64,000 nucleotides of DNA from Lumbricus terrestris (lineage: Eukaryota > Annelida > Clitellata > Crassiclitellata > Lumbricidae), in NCBI GenBank assembly GCA_949752735.1, contig OX457038.1, forward strand, positions 20,634,012 to 20,698,011, in the 5' to 3' direction. Of the stretch, positions 12,401 to 21,728 are shown in pieces. Position 1 is the stretch's first letter; each line of letters opens with the position of its first letter. The translations under genes and the position numbers were made by a program. The notes under the pieces were generated by a model. The model was not told the origin of the DNA. It searched no databases and was given only the letters and a program-made list of their open reading frames with translations.

Positions 12401-15400
12401 GTATCACGTAAGGTTTTTGAGAAAAACAAGATTTAAGATTTTAATTTAAATGCTCATAATGCATATATTTACAATATACTATCAATTAAATTTTTTACTT
12501 CCGAAAAATCTTTGACTGTTTTCTATAGAATTTGACGTGCTGAACACGATGGTATGCTCAGAATTGTTGTATCACGTAAGGTTTTTGAGAAAAACAAAAT
12601 TTAAGATTTTAATTTAAATGCTCATATATTGCATATATTTACAATATACTATAAATTAAATTTTTTTACTTCCGAAAAATCTTTGACCGTTTTCTATAGA
12701 ATTTGACGTGCTGAACACGATGGTGTGCTCAGAATTGTTGTATCACGTAAGGTTTTTGAGTAAAACAACATTTAAGATTTTAATTTAAATGCTCATATAT
12801 TGCATATATTTACAATATACTATAAATTATTTTTTTTACTTCTAACCGTCTTAAAATATATTATAGTTTAAAGCTTATCTGAAAATAAGCTGGCTTATCT
12901 GTTATGCATTTACAAGCATATAGACAAAACTAAACTTTGGACCTGAGACATCAAACTACAGACAAGCTGATGTCAACTTCCTTAGTGGGATATGCATGTA
13001 GAGAACTATGCTGAAAATCGGCTTTAATTGTGCTTAAAACTTTTGCAGGCAGATTCTACCCAGTATTAATGCATATGCATACATAAGTTTATTTATTAAG
13101 CAAAGACGAACATTTTTTATGTAAACTGTCCTAAGTGCAGGTCTGGATATACCTCAGTTACACGAAGCATAATTATTATAACGTTATAGCTGAAAAATAT
13201 GGAAATAAATAGAAAATTTGAAGATTTCTCAAAAACGTTACGTGATGGGACAATTTCAAGGTGATTTTCGTGATCAGCAGCAGAAACTGCATAAGAAACA
13301 ACTGATAGTGTTCAGGAAGCAAAATCACTGTTGTCCAGTGTATAATTAGTTTACTTCACCGTTTCTATAGTAATTTACCTTTCCATTATTCTGGACCTGA
13401 ATGGTGAGGCTGCTACCAAACTGACCCACCATTTCAACCAGATCTTCATACAGTACTGGCTGACATAGCTGTACCACCCTGCACAGAAGAAAAAATCTTA
13501 AGAGGATTGAACAATGGGCCAATAATTAAGTGAGTAAAGACCATTCATTCAGGTAAATAACATGAGGATTAACAAACACAAAATTACTAACTATCAAGAT
13601 AATAAAATCAATTATTTTCCAAATGATTTAGTGCGAATGGTATAAGAACTACGGTAAATCATAACTAGGTAGCTGACATCACATCACAGAGTGAAGTATT
13701 TTGGTAAATGAATGCCCAAATGACAGAGAATTTTCCTCTTTTTTTATTATTGCCTTTACCTGATTTACTATAAATCTTCTTTTTTAAATTTAAAATTTAT
13801 ATTGGATTTGGACTTAGGATTTTATGCTATTCTAAAACACTTTGACTTTGATTGGATATAGAAATTATGTACATTTGTTTATTATACTTTGTATGTACAC
13901 CAAAATGCGGATAGCAATTGGTATATTAAAGAATATTCTTATCTTATCTTACCAATTCTGATTAATGTAAACTACCTTATCATTAAATTCTTGAGATATA
14001 TTGCACAGCAATTTCACAATTCCTTAGGAAAAGAGATTGCTGCAAGAGTTAAATGTACATGCACACACCTGTTAAATTAACAGAGCGGTGGTCTTCAGTA
14101 AGAGAAAGCTTGACTACAAGACTGTGGTGTCTGGACCAAGACAATAAGGCATTCTTTTTAAACAGCATAATGAACATGGTGCAAAGCATGTTGTTGTCAC
14201 CAGACTGGTAAACACAATTATGAATTTCAGTCCTAAGAACAGTCGAATGGAAAGCTGATGAATGCGAGATTTAGGACATGAGAGGATATTGCAGATAGAC
14301 AAATGCTGGGTTTCAGAGACAAGATCTTCCTCAAGAGCATGAGATGCAAACCTTGTATTCAACCATGATTTCAGATGGAGAAGCACTTTTAGTTGAACAT
14401 CAATCTCACAAGCTGCCTAAGAAGCTGGCATGATCACAGACTGAAGCAAACATATATGCTAACTCCGAGGGATGGAACACCAACCACTTTCCAACAGCAG
14501 TTTTCATAAAGTAACTGAGAGCGATTCTTTTATCATAAATCGGCACTCACTTTTGAGACCAAGAGACTCACGACTCACCTTTTCTCACCTTCAAATTCAC
14601 ATGTCACTTTGAGATAGTCATCCTAGAGTAAAAACAAAGAAAATAATACAGGAGTGGATTAGGAATCATCATCATCACCCTCATCAGTTTCTGAAACAAG
14701 ACATCTAGCAACACTGGGTGAGAACGAATGGTCCCCATTCTTTTCAGCTACTTGTCAAGTACAGTGCATTTTCACGTGAGGTCCAAGTATTGTTACTTTT
14801 ATTATTGTCTAACCAGCACAGTTGTAGTCTCTCTTTGCTTCTAAATTTATATCTAGTTCCCTGTGCCAGATTATGCCAATTGGTATTTCTTTCCATATGA
14901 TTTCATTGAATGTCTTTACACAGCACACTCTCTTACATTAATTACTAAAGTAATGTAATGTAATTGGAAAATTATATACTGCCGCTCACAGCAATGACCA
15001 ATCACTAGCACTTCCAGCGCATGTACCCTGAAAGAAGAAATAGGTTTTGATGAGAGACAGAGATCTAGAAACAAATCTAGAAGGAATGTGCAGCACGGAA
15101 AGGAGGCATTCCAGAGAGCAGGTCCTACGGTAGAAAATGATCTAGTTTGGGCAGTGCACTTCTGAGCTTTGTAAGGAGGGCATTGTCAATTTCAGTTGTA
15201 TTGTATTGCATTGGGCTAAAGTTTCCCTTTTGTGGGATAAAGAGATCATTCCGTTTTGAAGAGCGGAGAGAGGACAGAGAGCGAATGAGATCTATGGACT
15301 TGAAAACCAAAACAATGAGTTTGAGACGAATATGGGCTGTAAAAGACCATGTCTAAGGAGAAGTGGGAGAATTTAGGAAGATGAGCAATCAATCCAGCAG

Positions 15401-18400
15401 CAGGTCTAAGGACACACAGGATAGGAATGGGCAGATCTTGGGAAGGCCTATAAGAGTAGAGTTGCAATAGTCAATACGTATCTGTTCTTATGAATCCTGT
15501 AGTCAGACAAAAAAACGCTGGGTAGAAAGTTTAGCGAAACAACTGCTTAACAGAATAGTTAGAAATGAAAAGTACAAGAAGAAAAAGAAATGAAGCATTT
15601 GCAACTTCATTCAACATCATCGGCACATGATTCAAGACAGCCAGTCCTTTCCTTTCCTAGTGGGGCATAGCGGCATTCCAGCATTCTAAAGAGCGTAATC
15701 AAAGGTGATTATATTTATATATATATGTTGCAGCCATGGTAACATGGCTACTAGCTGTTGGCAACATAATATATTATTATGAGGCACGGTGACCGATTGA
15801 TTTGAGTGGTAGGCCAGTAAATGCGGAGAGTACGGGTTCGATTCCCGTATGAGGCAGTCACTTGAGCAAGTTCTTTCACTCAAAATTGCTCTGTAACATA
15901 ATTGCAGTTGTGCCATCGAGGCGTGGGCAATTCTGAGTTTTGTAAGAAGGGCGATATCGAATTGTAGTTGATCGTATTGTATTTTCACTGAATACCAATG
16001 GAATGCAAACGTTTCTTTTCTGCATAGGATCACATAAGGCCACAAAAAAATAATGTTGTGTTTCCGGTAACCCGACCGACCCTCTTTTATTGCAGTGACT
16101 CAAATAATTTTGTAAAAAAAATTGTTATTTTAAAAAAAATTACTAAAAAAAAAAATGTTCACAATTTTTTTTTTAAATTAATTTTTAAAAATTTTTTATT
16201 GACATAATACGGTGACATTGTCTTCCGTATAGAGTTGGATCTTAGGCCAAAAAAGTTTGTGTTCCGGTAACTCGACCAACTCACTTTTATTGCCGCGACT
16301 CGGAAAATTTTGTGTAAATTTTTTATTTACAGTGACATTGCCTTAGAGTTTCACGCCTGCCTAACTACTTCCTGGTTGCCAGTCTTGAGAAACCTCTAGC
16401 CTTATCATTCTCACTTGAGTCACCTCTAACGGTGACTAGGGAAAATAAATCTAGCAACCTCTAGGTGTAACTAGTCACTGGCTCGGCCAGTCTGGAACAA
16501 CCCTTAGCAGTGATGTTCTGTTCGCACTTATCTTCCCCTTCTCTTCGCACTTTATCTTACCAGAAAAGATGTCAACAAAATGAAATTAATAGAATTGTTT
16601 TCTAAAGCAATTTTAGGTGCAGACAGTCGAAAAATAGGCAGTTTATGCTTGCTTAGAACACGTACTTTGTTGCAGCGTGTACCTTTATGCAAAAAAGAGT
16701 AATTGGGTATAATTTTTCGGATAGTCACTGAATAAAAATATTTTACCAAAATAAAAATATTTTTCGACCTACCTACCCAATGTTTTAGAGCTCTGTTACC
16801 GGAAACACAGCATTATTTTTTTTTGGCCTAACTGACCTCTCAACTGGTTGGTTGTCCATCCTGCAAACCATTAGAGAAATCTCTTGCTTCATCATAAATT
16901 GGACGTTCTTCTTTTAACTTTGTGACTATGAAACCTCTCACAGTACTTCTCAAAGGCTCCTGAGAAGCCATAAAAAAATTAGTAATAAAAGCAATAAGTC
17001 AAAGAGCCCTAAATAAAAATATGCTTGTGTGTACAAAGAGATATATATTGAAGTGAGTATGAATCCTAGATCATAATCATGTCCTACCTTGATGCTATTC
17101 TGACGCAGGCCTTCAGCCAATGCACCGTATATCGTCTCAAAGTTCTCATCTTTCGCTGCATGCGACAACAATTGTACTGCAACAGTAAACAACAACAACA
17201 ACAGATGAACTCAAATGAATATAACTGACTCACTTGGTTCAACACCAAACAGAGCTATGCACCACAAGAACACAACAGAAGGAGGTAATTTATTGAAAAC
17301 AGCTGACCAGCTAATTTAGTATTGTAACTGTAAATATTGTAACTGAAATCTTAGGAAATTGATTACTAAAAAGAATCATATGTATAAAAAATGCATATAA
17401 AAATCTGGAAAGAATGTTGACCATTTTCAAAAGTACAAAGCTTACAGAAATAAGCTCACCACCCAGCAGAAAAAATTATTATGCAAATAAATTGGAATAT
17501 CACAAAAATAATTTGCATAAGGTCCGGTAGACTATTATGTGATTACTGGTATATATATATATTTGTTTAATAATGACATTCAATCTGACAAACCGCAGAA
17601 TGATTACAGATACAGGTTATGCGAGATACGGCCCGCTTCGCACGACACGCAGGTCGGCTACAACAGGTTCGGTAGCTTCAGCTGCAAACGCACTCTGAGT
17701 TACAAGCATATAAAAACACGATACATAAAACAAATACAAGACTGGTAGAAAGACATAAACGGATAAAGTAACTGAGATTAGCCACAATGGAAATACCTTA
17801 ACTGATCCTGTGGCCATAGCTGACAGATTTAATAAATATTTCAATAATATTGGTCCTCAGCTTGCCCCGAGTATTTCGCCAGTTCCTGAGTGCCACACAG
17901 ACTACTTAAAGTCCACACTCCCTCACTCCATTTACTTTAGCCCGATTTAAACTCAGGAAATTGTCAATATTAGAGCTTCCCTGAAAATTCTCGCAGTAAA
18001 GGTTTCGATAACGTTTCTATATCAACATTAAAACAATGCTCAAATGAAATATCACCTGCATTAATTAATTATCAGAGATTTTTAACCTACCACTAGTTGA
18101 TGGTGTCCTCCCTGATCAAATTAAAATTGCTAAGGTAATTCCAGTCTTTAAATCTGGTTTTAAACTTATTATATCTAACTACATATATGTATGACACTGC
18201 ATGTATTTATATTTGAATGCATCACATATATACAGTGTAATTACATAAATGCATTAAATATGTAATGTACTTATATGATTGTGTACATAACTATTAACTA
18301 TGCAATATTATAATAGTTATGTATTAATACGTGAATGTATACTATGCACCACTCAAAGCAGTGACCAATCAGCAGTGCTTCCAGTGAGAGTACCCAAGAA

Positions 18401-18987
18401 AAGAAATACGATTTTAGGAGAGACAGAGATGAAAGAACTGAAAGAATCTAGAAGGAATGGAGACAAGTAAAGAGGAGGAGAGGGGAGGGAGGGCATTCCA
18501 GAGGGCAGCCCGATGGTGACAAATGATTCAGTTTGGGTCAAAGTGGTCCTTGATCGCAGGACAAAGAGATCATTCCATTTCGAAAAGCAGAGAGGTCGGA
18601 AAAATGCAGAATTAATAGAGTGAATGAGAACCCTGAGATATTTTGGAGCAAAACCCATAATTATATACATATGTATGCAATGTACTTGCATATGTATTAT
18701 TATATGTAATTTATAATATTTTTAAGTAGCCTGCAGTCATGGACAGAAAATGTGTGTCAGAATATTTGACACCATGTTTGTATTGGAGAACATGCAAAAT
18801 AAACACAACGTAAAGATCTCTTATCCTACATGTAAGATAATTTGGTGTTTGATCATTCGTTCTCTTTGTTAACCTTATGTTGAATGAGAAAAAGAAAAAG
18901 AATCACTGAATAAATTTATAATTTAATATATGACTGATGAGCAATAAAATTCAATAATATTGAACACTCACCTTCAGTACTAGACAT
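1371..18987 (-). CDS. MAP3K2/3: MAP3K2/3-like mitogen-activated protein kinase kinase kinase, 10 coding exons (3' part outside the window)
   Basis: Splicing ten minus-strand segments (18987-18972, 17176-17088, 14622-14579, 13478-13379, 11726-11445, 11099-11029, 5615-5527, 5174-5112, 4084-3933, 1496-1371) gives 344 residues in one frame, all with GT-AG junctions. Residues about 36-115 form a PB1 domain ending [10 protein letters not shown]...LHIRLL. Residues 116-250 are a Ser/Pro-rich linker, shorter than in vertebrate MEKK2/3. The kinase domain starts near 260: glycine loop [10 protein letters not shown] (265-274), ATP lysine K288 in AAKQV, helix-C glutamate E310, and hinge FMEY around 338-341. 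The catalytic loop and activation segment are off the left edge. In this family PB1 binds MEK5, and the kinase feeds ERK5, JNK and p38 cascades in the cytoplasm. Introns carry many transposons. It looks like a single pre-duplication orthologue of vertebrate MAP3K2 and MAP3K3. Confidence 0.93.
2605..2795 (-). pseudogene. LINE endonuclease-reverse transcriptase C-terminal fragment
   Basis: The minus strand reads [19 protein letters not shown], then [20 protein letters not shown], a C-terminal signature of animal non-LTR retrotransposons. It ends in an ATG-rich 3' tail (CATCATCATCATG on the plus strand at 2602). Related fragments are at 41543-41790 and 46160-46375. It is 5'-truncated and nested in the hAT-like element. 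Confidence 0.8.
3001..3232. repeat. TA/TG and CA microsatellites
   Basis: Runs of (TA)n, (TG)n and (CA)n surround a short unique spacer inside the hAT-like element. The equivalent part of the second copy (51980-52220) is also microsatellite-rich, so the element probably carried these runs. Confidence 0.9.
3534..3590 (-). repeat. tRNA-like SINE fragment
   Basis: Minus strand GGACTGTCAATCAAGACATC followed by TGGGTTCAGATCCCACC resembles the anticodon arm (GTC) and B box of a tRNA-Asp-type head. The 5' half is not recognisable, so it is read as a degraded SINE rather than a tRNA gene. Confidence 0.4.
3933..4084 (-). CDS. MAP3K2/3: MAP3K2/3 coding exon 9 (kinase glycine loop and ATP lysine)
   Basis: One hundred and fifty-two bases, acceptor GCTTTCCAG, donor GTTGGG. 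Residues 253-302 hold [20 protein letters not shown] and [14 protein letters not shown], almost the vertebrate [23 protein letters not shown]. It carries the glycine-rich loop and catalytic lysine of the kinase N-lobe. Confidence 0.95.
4085..5111. other. MAP3K2/3 intron, no gene seen
   Basis: AT-rich intron between kinase exon 9 and linker exon 8. A 38-bp stretch at 4524-4561 has splice-like borders but was rejected on phase. Nothing else is recognisable. Confidence 0.6.
5112..5174 (-). CDS. MAP3K2/3: MAP3K2/3 coding exon 8 (linker)
   Basis: Sixty-three bases with acceptor GTGTTCCAG and donor GTGAGT. The reading phase imposed by exon 7 is open and gives a Cys/Ser/Asn-rich linker (residues 232-251, ending EQLSSSK). 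It splices in phase to the kinase exon at 4084. Confidence 0.7.
5527..5615 (-). CDS. MAP3K2/3: MAP3K2/3 coding exon 7 (linker)
   Basis: Eighty-nine bases with acceptor TTATTGCAG and donor GTAAAG. Residues 202-230 include [16 protein letters not shown], resembling the basic Ser-Arg segment (KSRMSRAQSFPD) of vertebrate MEKK2/3 linkers. Phase matches both neighbours. Confidence 0.8.
6397..6475. repeat. (AT)n microsatellites, tandemly duplicated
   Basis: Two (AT)n tracts follow the same GCAGTCCATATATA sequence, and each is followed by AACATTATGTGCA. The tract and its flank were duplicated in tandem. Confidence 0.85.
7000..7095 (+). mobile_element. SINE/LINE 3' tail fragment
   Basis: Contains GCCTCTGAGTAG and GAGGCGCTATATAAATGCAT followed by four AATG repeats. 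The GGCGCTATATAAATG ending is shared with the LINE at 59977-60360 and, with changes, with the SINEs at 701-917 and 53810-54032. Confidence 0.65.
8040..8164 (-). mobile_element. tRNA-derived SINE, truncated copy
   Basis: Minus strand starts TGTGGGGCGCGGTGGTGTAG and keeps the B-box-like CAGGTTCGAATTC and the CCTTGGGCAAGTCCATCACT segment of the SINE at 701-917. The 3' body and tail are missing. Confidence 0.8.
8855..9150 (+). pseudogene. Fragments of LINE reverse transcriptase
   Basis: At 8861-8928 the plus strand reads [19 protein letters not shown], the conserved VxxxxLSRLDYCNxLLAGLP block of CR1/L2-type reverse transcriptases. At 8955-9150 a different frame reads [20 protein letters not shown] and ends in an ATGATGATGATG tail, a typical 3' end of another LINE type. 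Both are broken by stops and frameshifts. Confidence 0.65.
9582..10606. mobile_element. hAT-like non-autonomous element (CAGCGTTTCCCAAAC ends)
   Basis: Terminal inverted repeats of 16 bp, CAGCGTTTCCCAAACT and its complement, are flanked by perfect 8-bp duplications ATCTACAC (9574-9581 and 10607-10614). Subterminal GCGGAACCC repeats occur at both ends. The interior is AT-rich and encodes no recognisable transposase; one 64-codon open frame at 9799-9993 has no recognised family. It lies in a MAP3K2/3 intron. Confidence 0.93.
10640..10745. repeat. Dispersed repeat of about 100 bp, copy 1
   Basis: GACATTCAATCTGACAAACC, then a middle stretch, then CTTCGCACGACACGCAG and TCGGCTACAACAGGTTCGGT. The same order recurs at 17575-17680 with about ten differences. 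Both copies are in MAP3K2/3 introns and in the same orientation. Its class is unknown. Confidence 0.75.
10895..10978 (-). pseudogene. tRNA-like sequence (degraded tRNA or SINE head)
   Basis: Minus strand GGTCCCGTAGCTCAGTGGAG has a good A box and D arm, and GGGTTCAAGCC a B box. The anticodon stem following CTGGC has no pairing partner, the T stem is mismatched and the variable region is long. It cannot fold as a functional tRNA. Confidence 0.6.
11029..11099 (-). CDS. MAP3K2/3: MAP3K2/3 coding exon 6 (linker)
   Basis: Seventy-one bases with acceptor TGATTACAG and donor GTAAGT. It encodes residues 178-200 of the disordered linker, rich in Ser and Arg. It leaves two bases that join the first base of exon 7 to make valine 201. 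Confidence 0.8.
11445..11726 (-). CDS. MAP3K2/3: MAP3K2/3 coding exon 5 (PB1 end and SP-rich linker)
   Basis: The 282-bp, phase 0/0 exon encodes residues 84-177. It contains the OPCA-like end of PB1 ([13 protein letters not shown]) and then a linker with six Ser-Pro motifs (serines 124, 132, 141, 155, 162, 170). A 24-bp direct duplication produces the repeated octapeptide [16 protein letters not shown]. Acceptor TTCCAAG, donor GTATGT. Confidence 0.9.
12299..13340. mobile_element. TIR element with internal 169-bp tandem array
   Basis: Twelve-base inverted ends CACTGGACAACA and TGTTGTCCAGTG are flanked by CATAA on the left and TATAA on the right, a possible 5-bp duplication. The left third is three tandem copies of a 168-171 bp unit. 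No transposase is recognisable and the superfamily is unresolved. The right end is 38 bp from the donor of MAP3K2/3 exon 4. Confidence 0.7.
12319..12842. repeat. Three tandem 168-171 bp repeats
   Basis: Each unit begins CTTCCGAAAAATCTTTGAC, contains ATTTGACGTGCTGAACACGA and ends in an AT-rich TGCATATATTTACAATA stretch. Starts are at about 12330, 12498 and 12669. The copies differ at only a handful of positions, implying recent amplification or homogenisation. Confidence 0.93.
13379..13478 (-). CDS. MAP3K2/3: MAP3K2/3 coding exon 4 (PB1 core)
   Basis: One hundred bases, acceptor TCTGTGCAG, donor GTAAAT. It encodes residues 51-83, including [16 protein letters not shown], matching the PVKYEDVEHKV segment of PB1. 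A transposable element ends only 38 bp beyond its donor side, at 13340. Confidence 0.9.
14579..14622 (-). CDS. MAP3K2/3: MAP3K2/3 coding exon 3 (PB1 strand 1)
   Basis: A 44-bp exon with acceptor TACTCTAG and donor GTGAGT. It encodes [14 protein letters not shown] plus a split arginine, the first strand of the PB1 domain, aligning with the VRIKFEHNGE region of vertebrate MEKK3. Confidence 0.87.
14980..15470 (-). repeat. Dispersed repeat, probable LINE 3' region, copy 1
   Basis: Shares GCAATGACCAATCA, CTTCCAG, AGAGACAGAGAT, TCTAGAAGGAATG, GGCATTCCAGAG and AAAGAGATCATTCC in order with 18346-18680. The order and spacing suggest the same retroelement 3' end, on the minus strand. Reading frames are broken. 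Confidence 0.55.
15786..15905 (+). mobile_element. tRNA-derived SINE, second family
   Basis: GGCACGGTGACCGATTGATT leads to a clear B box, GGGTTCGATTCCCGT. The following CACTTGAGCAAGTTCTTTCA and CTCAAAATTGCTCTGTAAC resemble the post-tRNA body of the SINE at 701-917, so the two families share a body. Confidence 0.65.
16037..16829. mobile_element. MITE with long inverted ends (AGGCCAMAAAAAAATAAT)
   Basis: Left end AGGCCACAAAAAAATAATG followed by TTGTGTTTCCGGTAAC is matched in reverse at 16790-16829 with few differences, an inverted repeat of about 35 bp. A third degenerate copy of the end motif lies at 16241-16280. The interior is AT-rich. No clear target duplication and no coding sequence. Confidence 0.75.
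17088..17176 (-). CDS. MAP3K2/3: MAP3K2/3 coding exon 2
   Basis: Eighty-nine bases between an acceptor ending TGTTGCAG and the donor GTAGGA. It encodes residues 6-35, including the stretch [20 protein letters not shown], which leads into the PB1 domain. It ends in phase 0. Confidence 0.85.
17575..17680. repeat. Dispersed repeat of about 100 bp, copy 2
   Basis: Same unit as 10640-10745: GACATTCAATCTGACAAACC through CGGCTACAACAGGTTCGGTA. A LINE reverse transcriptase fragment follows 90 bp downstream. Confidence 0.75.
17770..18190 (+). pseudogene. LINE reverse transcriptase N-terminal fragment
   Basis: The plus strand reads [20 protein letters not shown] then [12 protein letters not shown], and after frameshifts [28 protein letters not shown] and FKSG. 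These are the linker and RT domain 0-1 motifs of CR1/Jockey-type non-LTR elements. Stops and frameshifts show it is dead. Confidence 0.85.
18346..18680 (-). repeat. Dispersed repeat, probable LINE 3' region, copy 2
   Basis: Homologous to 14980-15470 by ordered shared blocks such as GACCAATCA, AGAGACAGAGAT, AATCTAGAAGGAATGGAG and CAAAGAGATCATTCCATTTC. It lies in MAP3K2/3 intron 1, just upstream of exon 2. Confidence 0.6.
18972..18987 (-). CDS. MAP3K2/3: MAP3K2/3 coding exon 1 (start codon)
   Basis: ATG followed by four codons (MSSTE) plus one base, then the donor GTGAGT. The leftover G joins the TA that opens the next exon to make valine. The 5' UTR continues upstream; a possible acceptor (TTTTCACAG) lies near 19031, so an untranslated exon further right is likely. 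Confidence 0.75.
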
Positions 18988-19315
18988 TCTCAGCCAGTGG
19001 GCTTCATGTGTTATGTAGCTAGCTGTGAAAATTCTCTGTGGACCAAGTGTTAGTGCTCAGGTTCTCAGAGTACAACACACCGGCAAAGCACTGCCCTCCT
19101 CCTCCTATTCCTCCTCCTTCTGACTAGCACCACTGACAAGCACTACAGACCCAATTGTTCAGGTAGCAGGTAAGCCTTCATCTCTGGTCATACTTGGTTG
19201 AGCACAAGCAGAGCTGCAAAATAAAGATCAGAGGTCACATGGTTCCCCCACTCTAACCCCCCCCCACCCCAGTCCTTCAGCCAGCTTACAATGCATGGCT
19301 AAAATACATGGACAG

Positions 19316-19380
19316 GAGCTTTTAATGACACCATTTTAATGACACAGGAGCTTTTAATGACACCATTTTAATGACACAGC
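19316..19380. repeat. Tandem duplication, two copies of 34 bp
   Basis: AGGAGCTTTTAATGACACCA followed by TTTTAATGACAC occurs twice in direct succession upstream of the MAP3K2/3 start codon. Confidence 0.85.
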
Positions 19381-19464
19381 AGTAGGCCAATTTCTGTGTT
19401 GCTTCATCTTAACTGATATCTTTCGCTCTTTGCAGAATAGAACCTATAAAGACTGCCTACAATG

Positions 19465-19665
19465 TAGCAGAACTGCCCATTCCACCACTGGTTGCACTCT
19501 GCCACTGCCAGTCCCAAGGCTGGATAAAGCAGGAGGCAAAACAATCATCTTTGATATGGCAGTGTTGTTAAACAGTAACGAACGAACCAGAACTGACAAC
19601 TCCTCAACTATTCACACTCTGACAGTGCCAGTCCCAAGCCAGCATAAAGGAGGAGGTGACACTAA
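19465..19665 (+). repeat. Two copies of a LINE-tail-like motif
   Basis: CACTCTGCCACTGCCAGTCC followed by CAAGGCTGGATAAAGCAGGAGG (19495-19540) and a diverged copy at 19615-19658. Further copies are at 30478-30525 (plus) and 43250-43320 (minus). The motif resembles the conserved 3' region of RTE-type LINEs in fish. Confidence 0.6.
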
Positions 19666-19689
19666 TCATCTGGCGTCATTTCTGTACTA

Positions 19690-20450
19690 AACAACATACT
19701 GCTTACGAAAACTTCTCACCACTGCAGGGTACTGGTATTTCACACACAGGATAGCTCAATTCATACATCAATCTTTTGAATCAAACCATTTATAGAACTG
19801 GCACAACAAACAAATTAAGACATCAGCATTGTTGCTCAACCATAACAACTTAAGCATAACACCTCTTACAATGGAAAGCAAGAATAGAGCTGTGCAAGAA
19901 CTTTGACCTTGTTTACCTTAGCAAATCACCTGCCTACAAATATGTAAGACAAATTGCACACCATTAGTAGATATCAAGTGCTAACAGCAAACACCTCAAT
20001 CAAAAGAAAAGGCTTTTGCATAACAAAGTATGAAGAATGAAAGCACTTTGTAGGATGCTCAGAAAGGTGCCCATATGGCAAGAGAGCAGTCAGAGTGGTT
20101 GAAAACACCATGCACCAGGTAAATTGGCTTGCACATCGTCAATGGCAAAATATGCTCCAGTTTTATAACAATGCATAAATATATAATATAGCACAGCACA
20201 TGATACAGAAATGATTCACGGAGCACAACACAAACGCCATTCGCTATTCGTCAAGTCCTATTACAGCATTTAGCTCTACATTCTGCTACAGTGATTTCAC
20301 TGGAACGGAGGCAATGAAATTTAGTAAATCGTATCAAGTGATCATTTGCACCATAATCGTAATCTCGAGACTTCTACAGCGCCCACAAAAGTCAAGTCGC
20401 GGGAACCAGCTTATTCACAGGCGCTCAATCAAAACAAAATCGATAGGCAG
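19690..20450. other. No gene recognised (upstream of MAP3K2/3)
   Basis: AT-rich intergenic or 5' UTR intron sequence. No convincing promoter, exon or repeat was found; MAP3K2/3 5' UTR exons could lie here or further right. Confidence 0.4.
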
Positions 20451-20492
20451 CGGGTCAAGTCAGGAGAGTCAGGGAGGCAGATAGATGGACAG

Positions 20493-20880
20493 CTAAGGTG
20501 GGTGATGTTTAGAATTGAAATGACGAGGGATGTGATGAGAAAAGGAGGAATCAGGATAGGATTTGTGAAAGAGCAATGTTTTCAGTTTTGAGTGAAAGAC
20601 CTGTGGGGAGATAGCGAGAGGTGGAGTTTTGGTGAACTCATATGATGGGTCGGAAGTTTGCCAAAGTGCTGGCAAAAGTTTGTTCCAGAGAGGTGGAACG
20701 GCAATGGCTAAGGAGCGGTTTGCGAATTTCAGTGATGAAGTGATGGGAGGGCGAAGCAGTGTAATGGAGGATGAGGAGCGTGTTGAACGAGGTGGCTGGA
20801 TGGTGAACAACTGACGAAGGTAGAATGGCTGGGATGATTGAAGTGTATTGTAAGTGAGGACTTTATATTCGACCATAATC
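20493..20880 (-). pseudogene. LINE ORF2 C-terminal fragment
   Basis: The minus strand reads KFANRSLAIAVPPLWNKLLP then FHSKLKTLLFHKSYPDSS, the RSFSVAGPxLWNxLP...FKxxLKTxLF signature at the end of CR1/L2-type ORF2. The frame is open for 127 codons but starts inside the gene and lacks RT motifs. Confidence 0.8.
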
Positions 20881-21159
20881 TATGCAGCATGAATCTGTTG
20901 TTTGAAAGGACAAAACTACATATAAATATATAAGATAGCAATAGCATATATGACATAATGCTCAAATTTATAAAGAATCCAAACGGACTAAAACAATATG
21001 GCATTTTAAACTTAACCAATTACTTAAACCAACCACCAACAAAATCCGGTGATGTCGTCTATAGCCACTCTCCGTTCAGCTGTGTCTCCCCAACAAATAT
21101 TGCTGTTCCGTCTATCTATGTAAGTGGAGAGGGACCGGAGGAGTAGAGAGAGTGAGAGA

Positions 21160-21195
21160 GACACACACGCACGCACACACACACACACACAACAT
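21160..21195. repeat. (CA)n microsatellite
   Basis: AGAGAGACACACACGCACGC continues into a pure CA run. Confidence 0.9.
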
Positions 21196-21728
21196 CAACA
21201 GGTTTGCCATAGACGACTGATGTGACCCTGACTTGACCCTCACCGAGCTCACTCACCCATTCAGGAAATGTCTTACTCTCAGGAGTCAGGATGTGGACTG
21301 AAAGTTCCCAATTTCAACAGCCTCCTCAGGCAAAGCTCATGCACAACCAATGAGTCATCAAAATTTTGCTACCCCGCCTCCCAACACAGCCAGTCCAGCA
21401 TCAGACAACCTTGAACATACTTATCCATCATCAAACTACTTCACATTCGCACTGTCATGTTCTGTTAGTTTGCAATATAGCCTATATTAAATTTGTATAG
21501 GCCTAGTAGGCCTACAGACAGCATCTGAGCACAAATTACACAGTGTTTTAGATCGGCCTATTTAGAAAATAAGGCCTGATTGCAACTTTCAGTAGTGGCT
21601 TTCAAATCGCCGATGCGCGGGGCCTATTGGATTAATCAGGTGTGAAAAATGAGACTATTCTTTTCGCATTTATTAAATCAATTCAAGTCATTTAAATAAA
21701 TAATATTAGCTTTAAACTATAGTGAATG

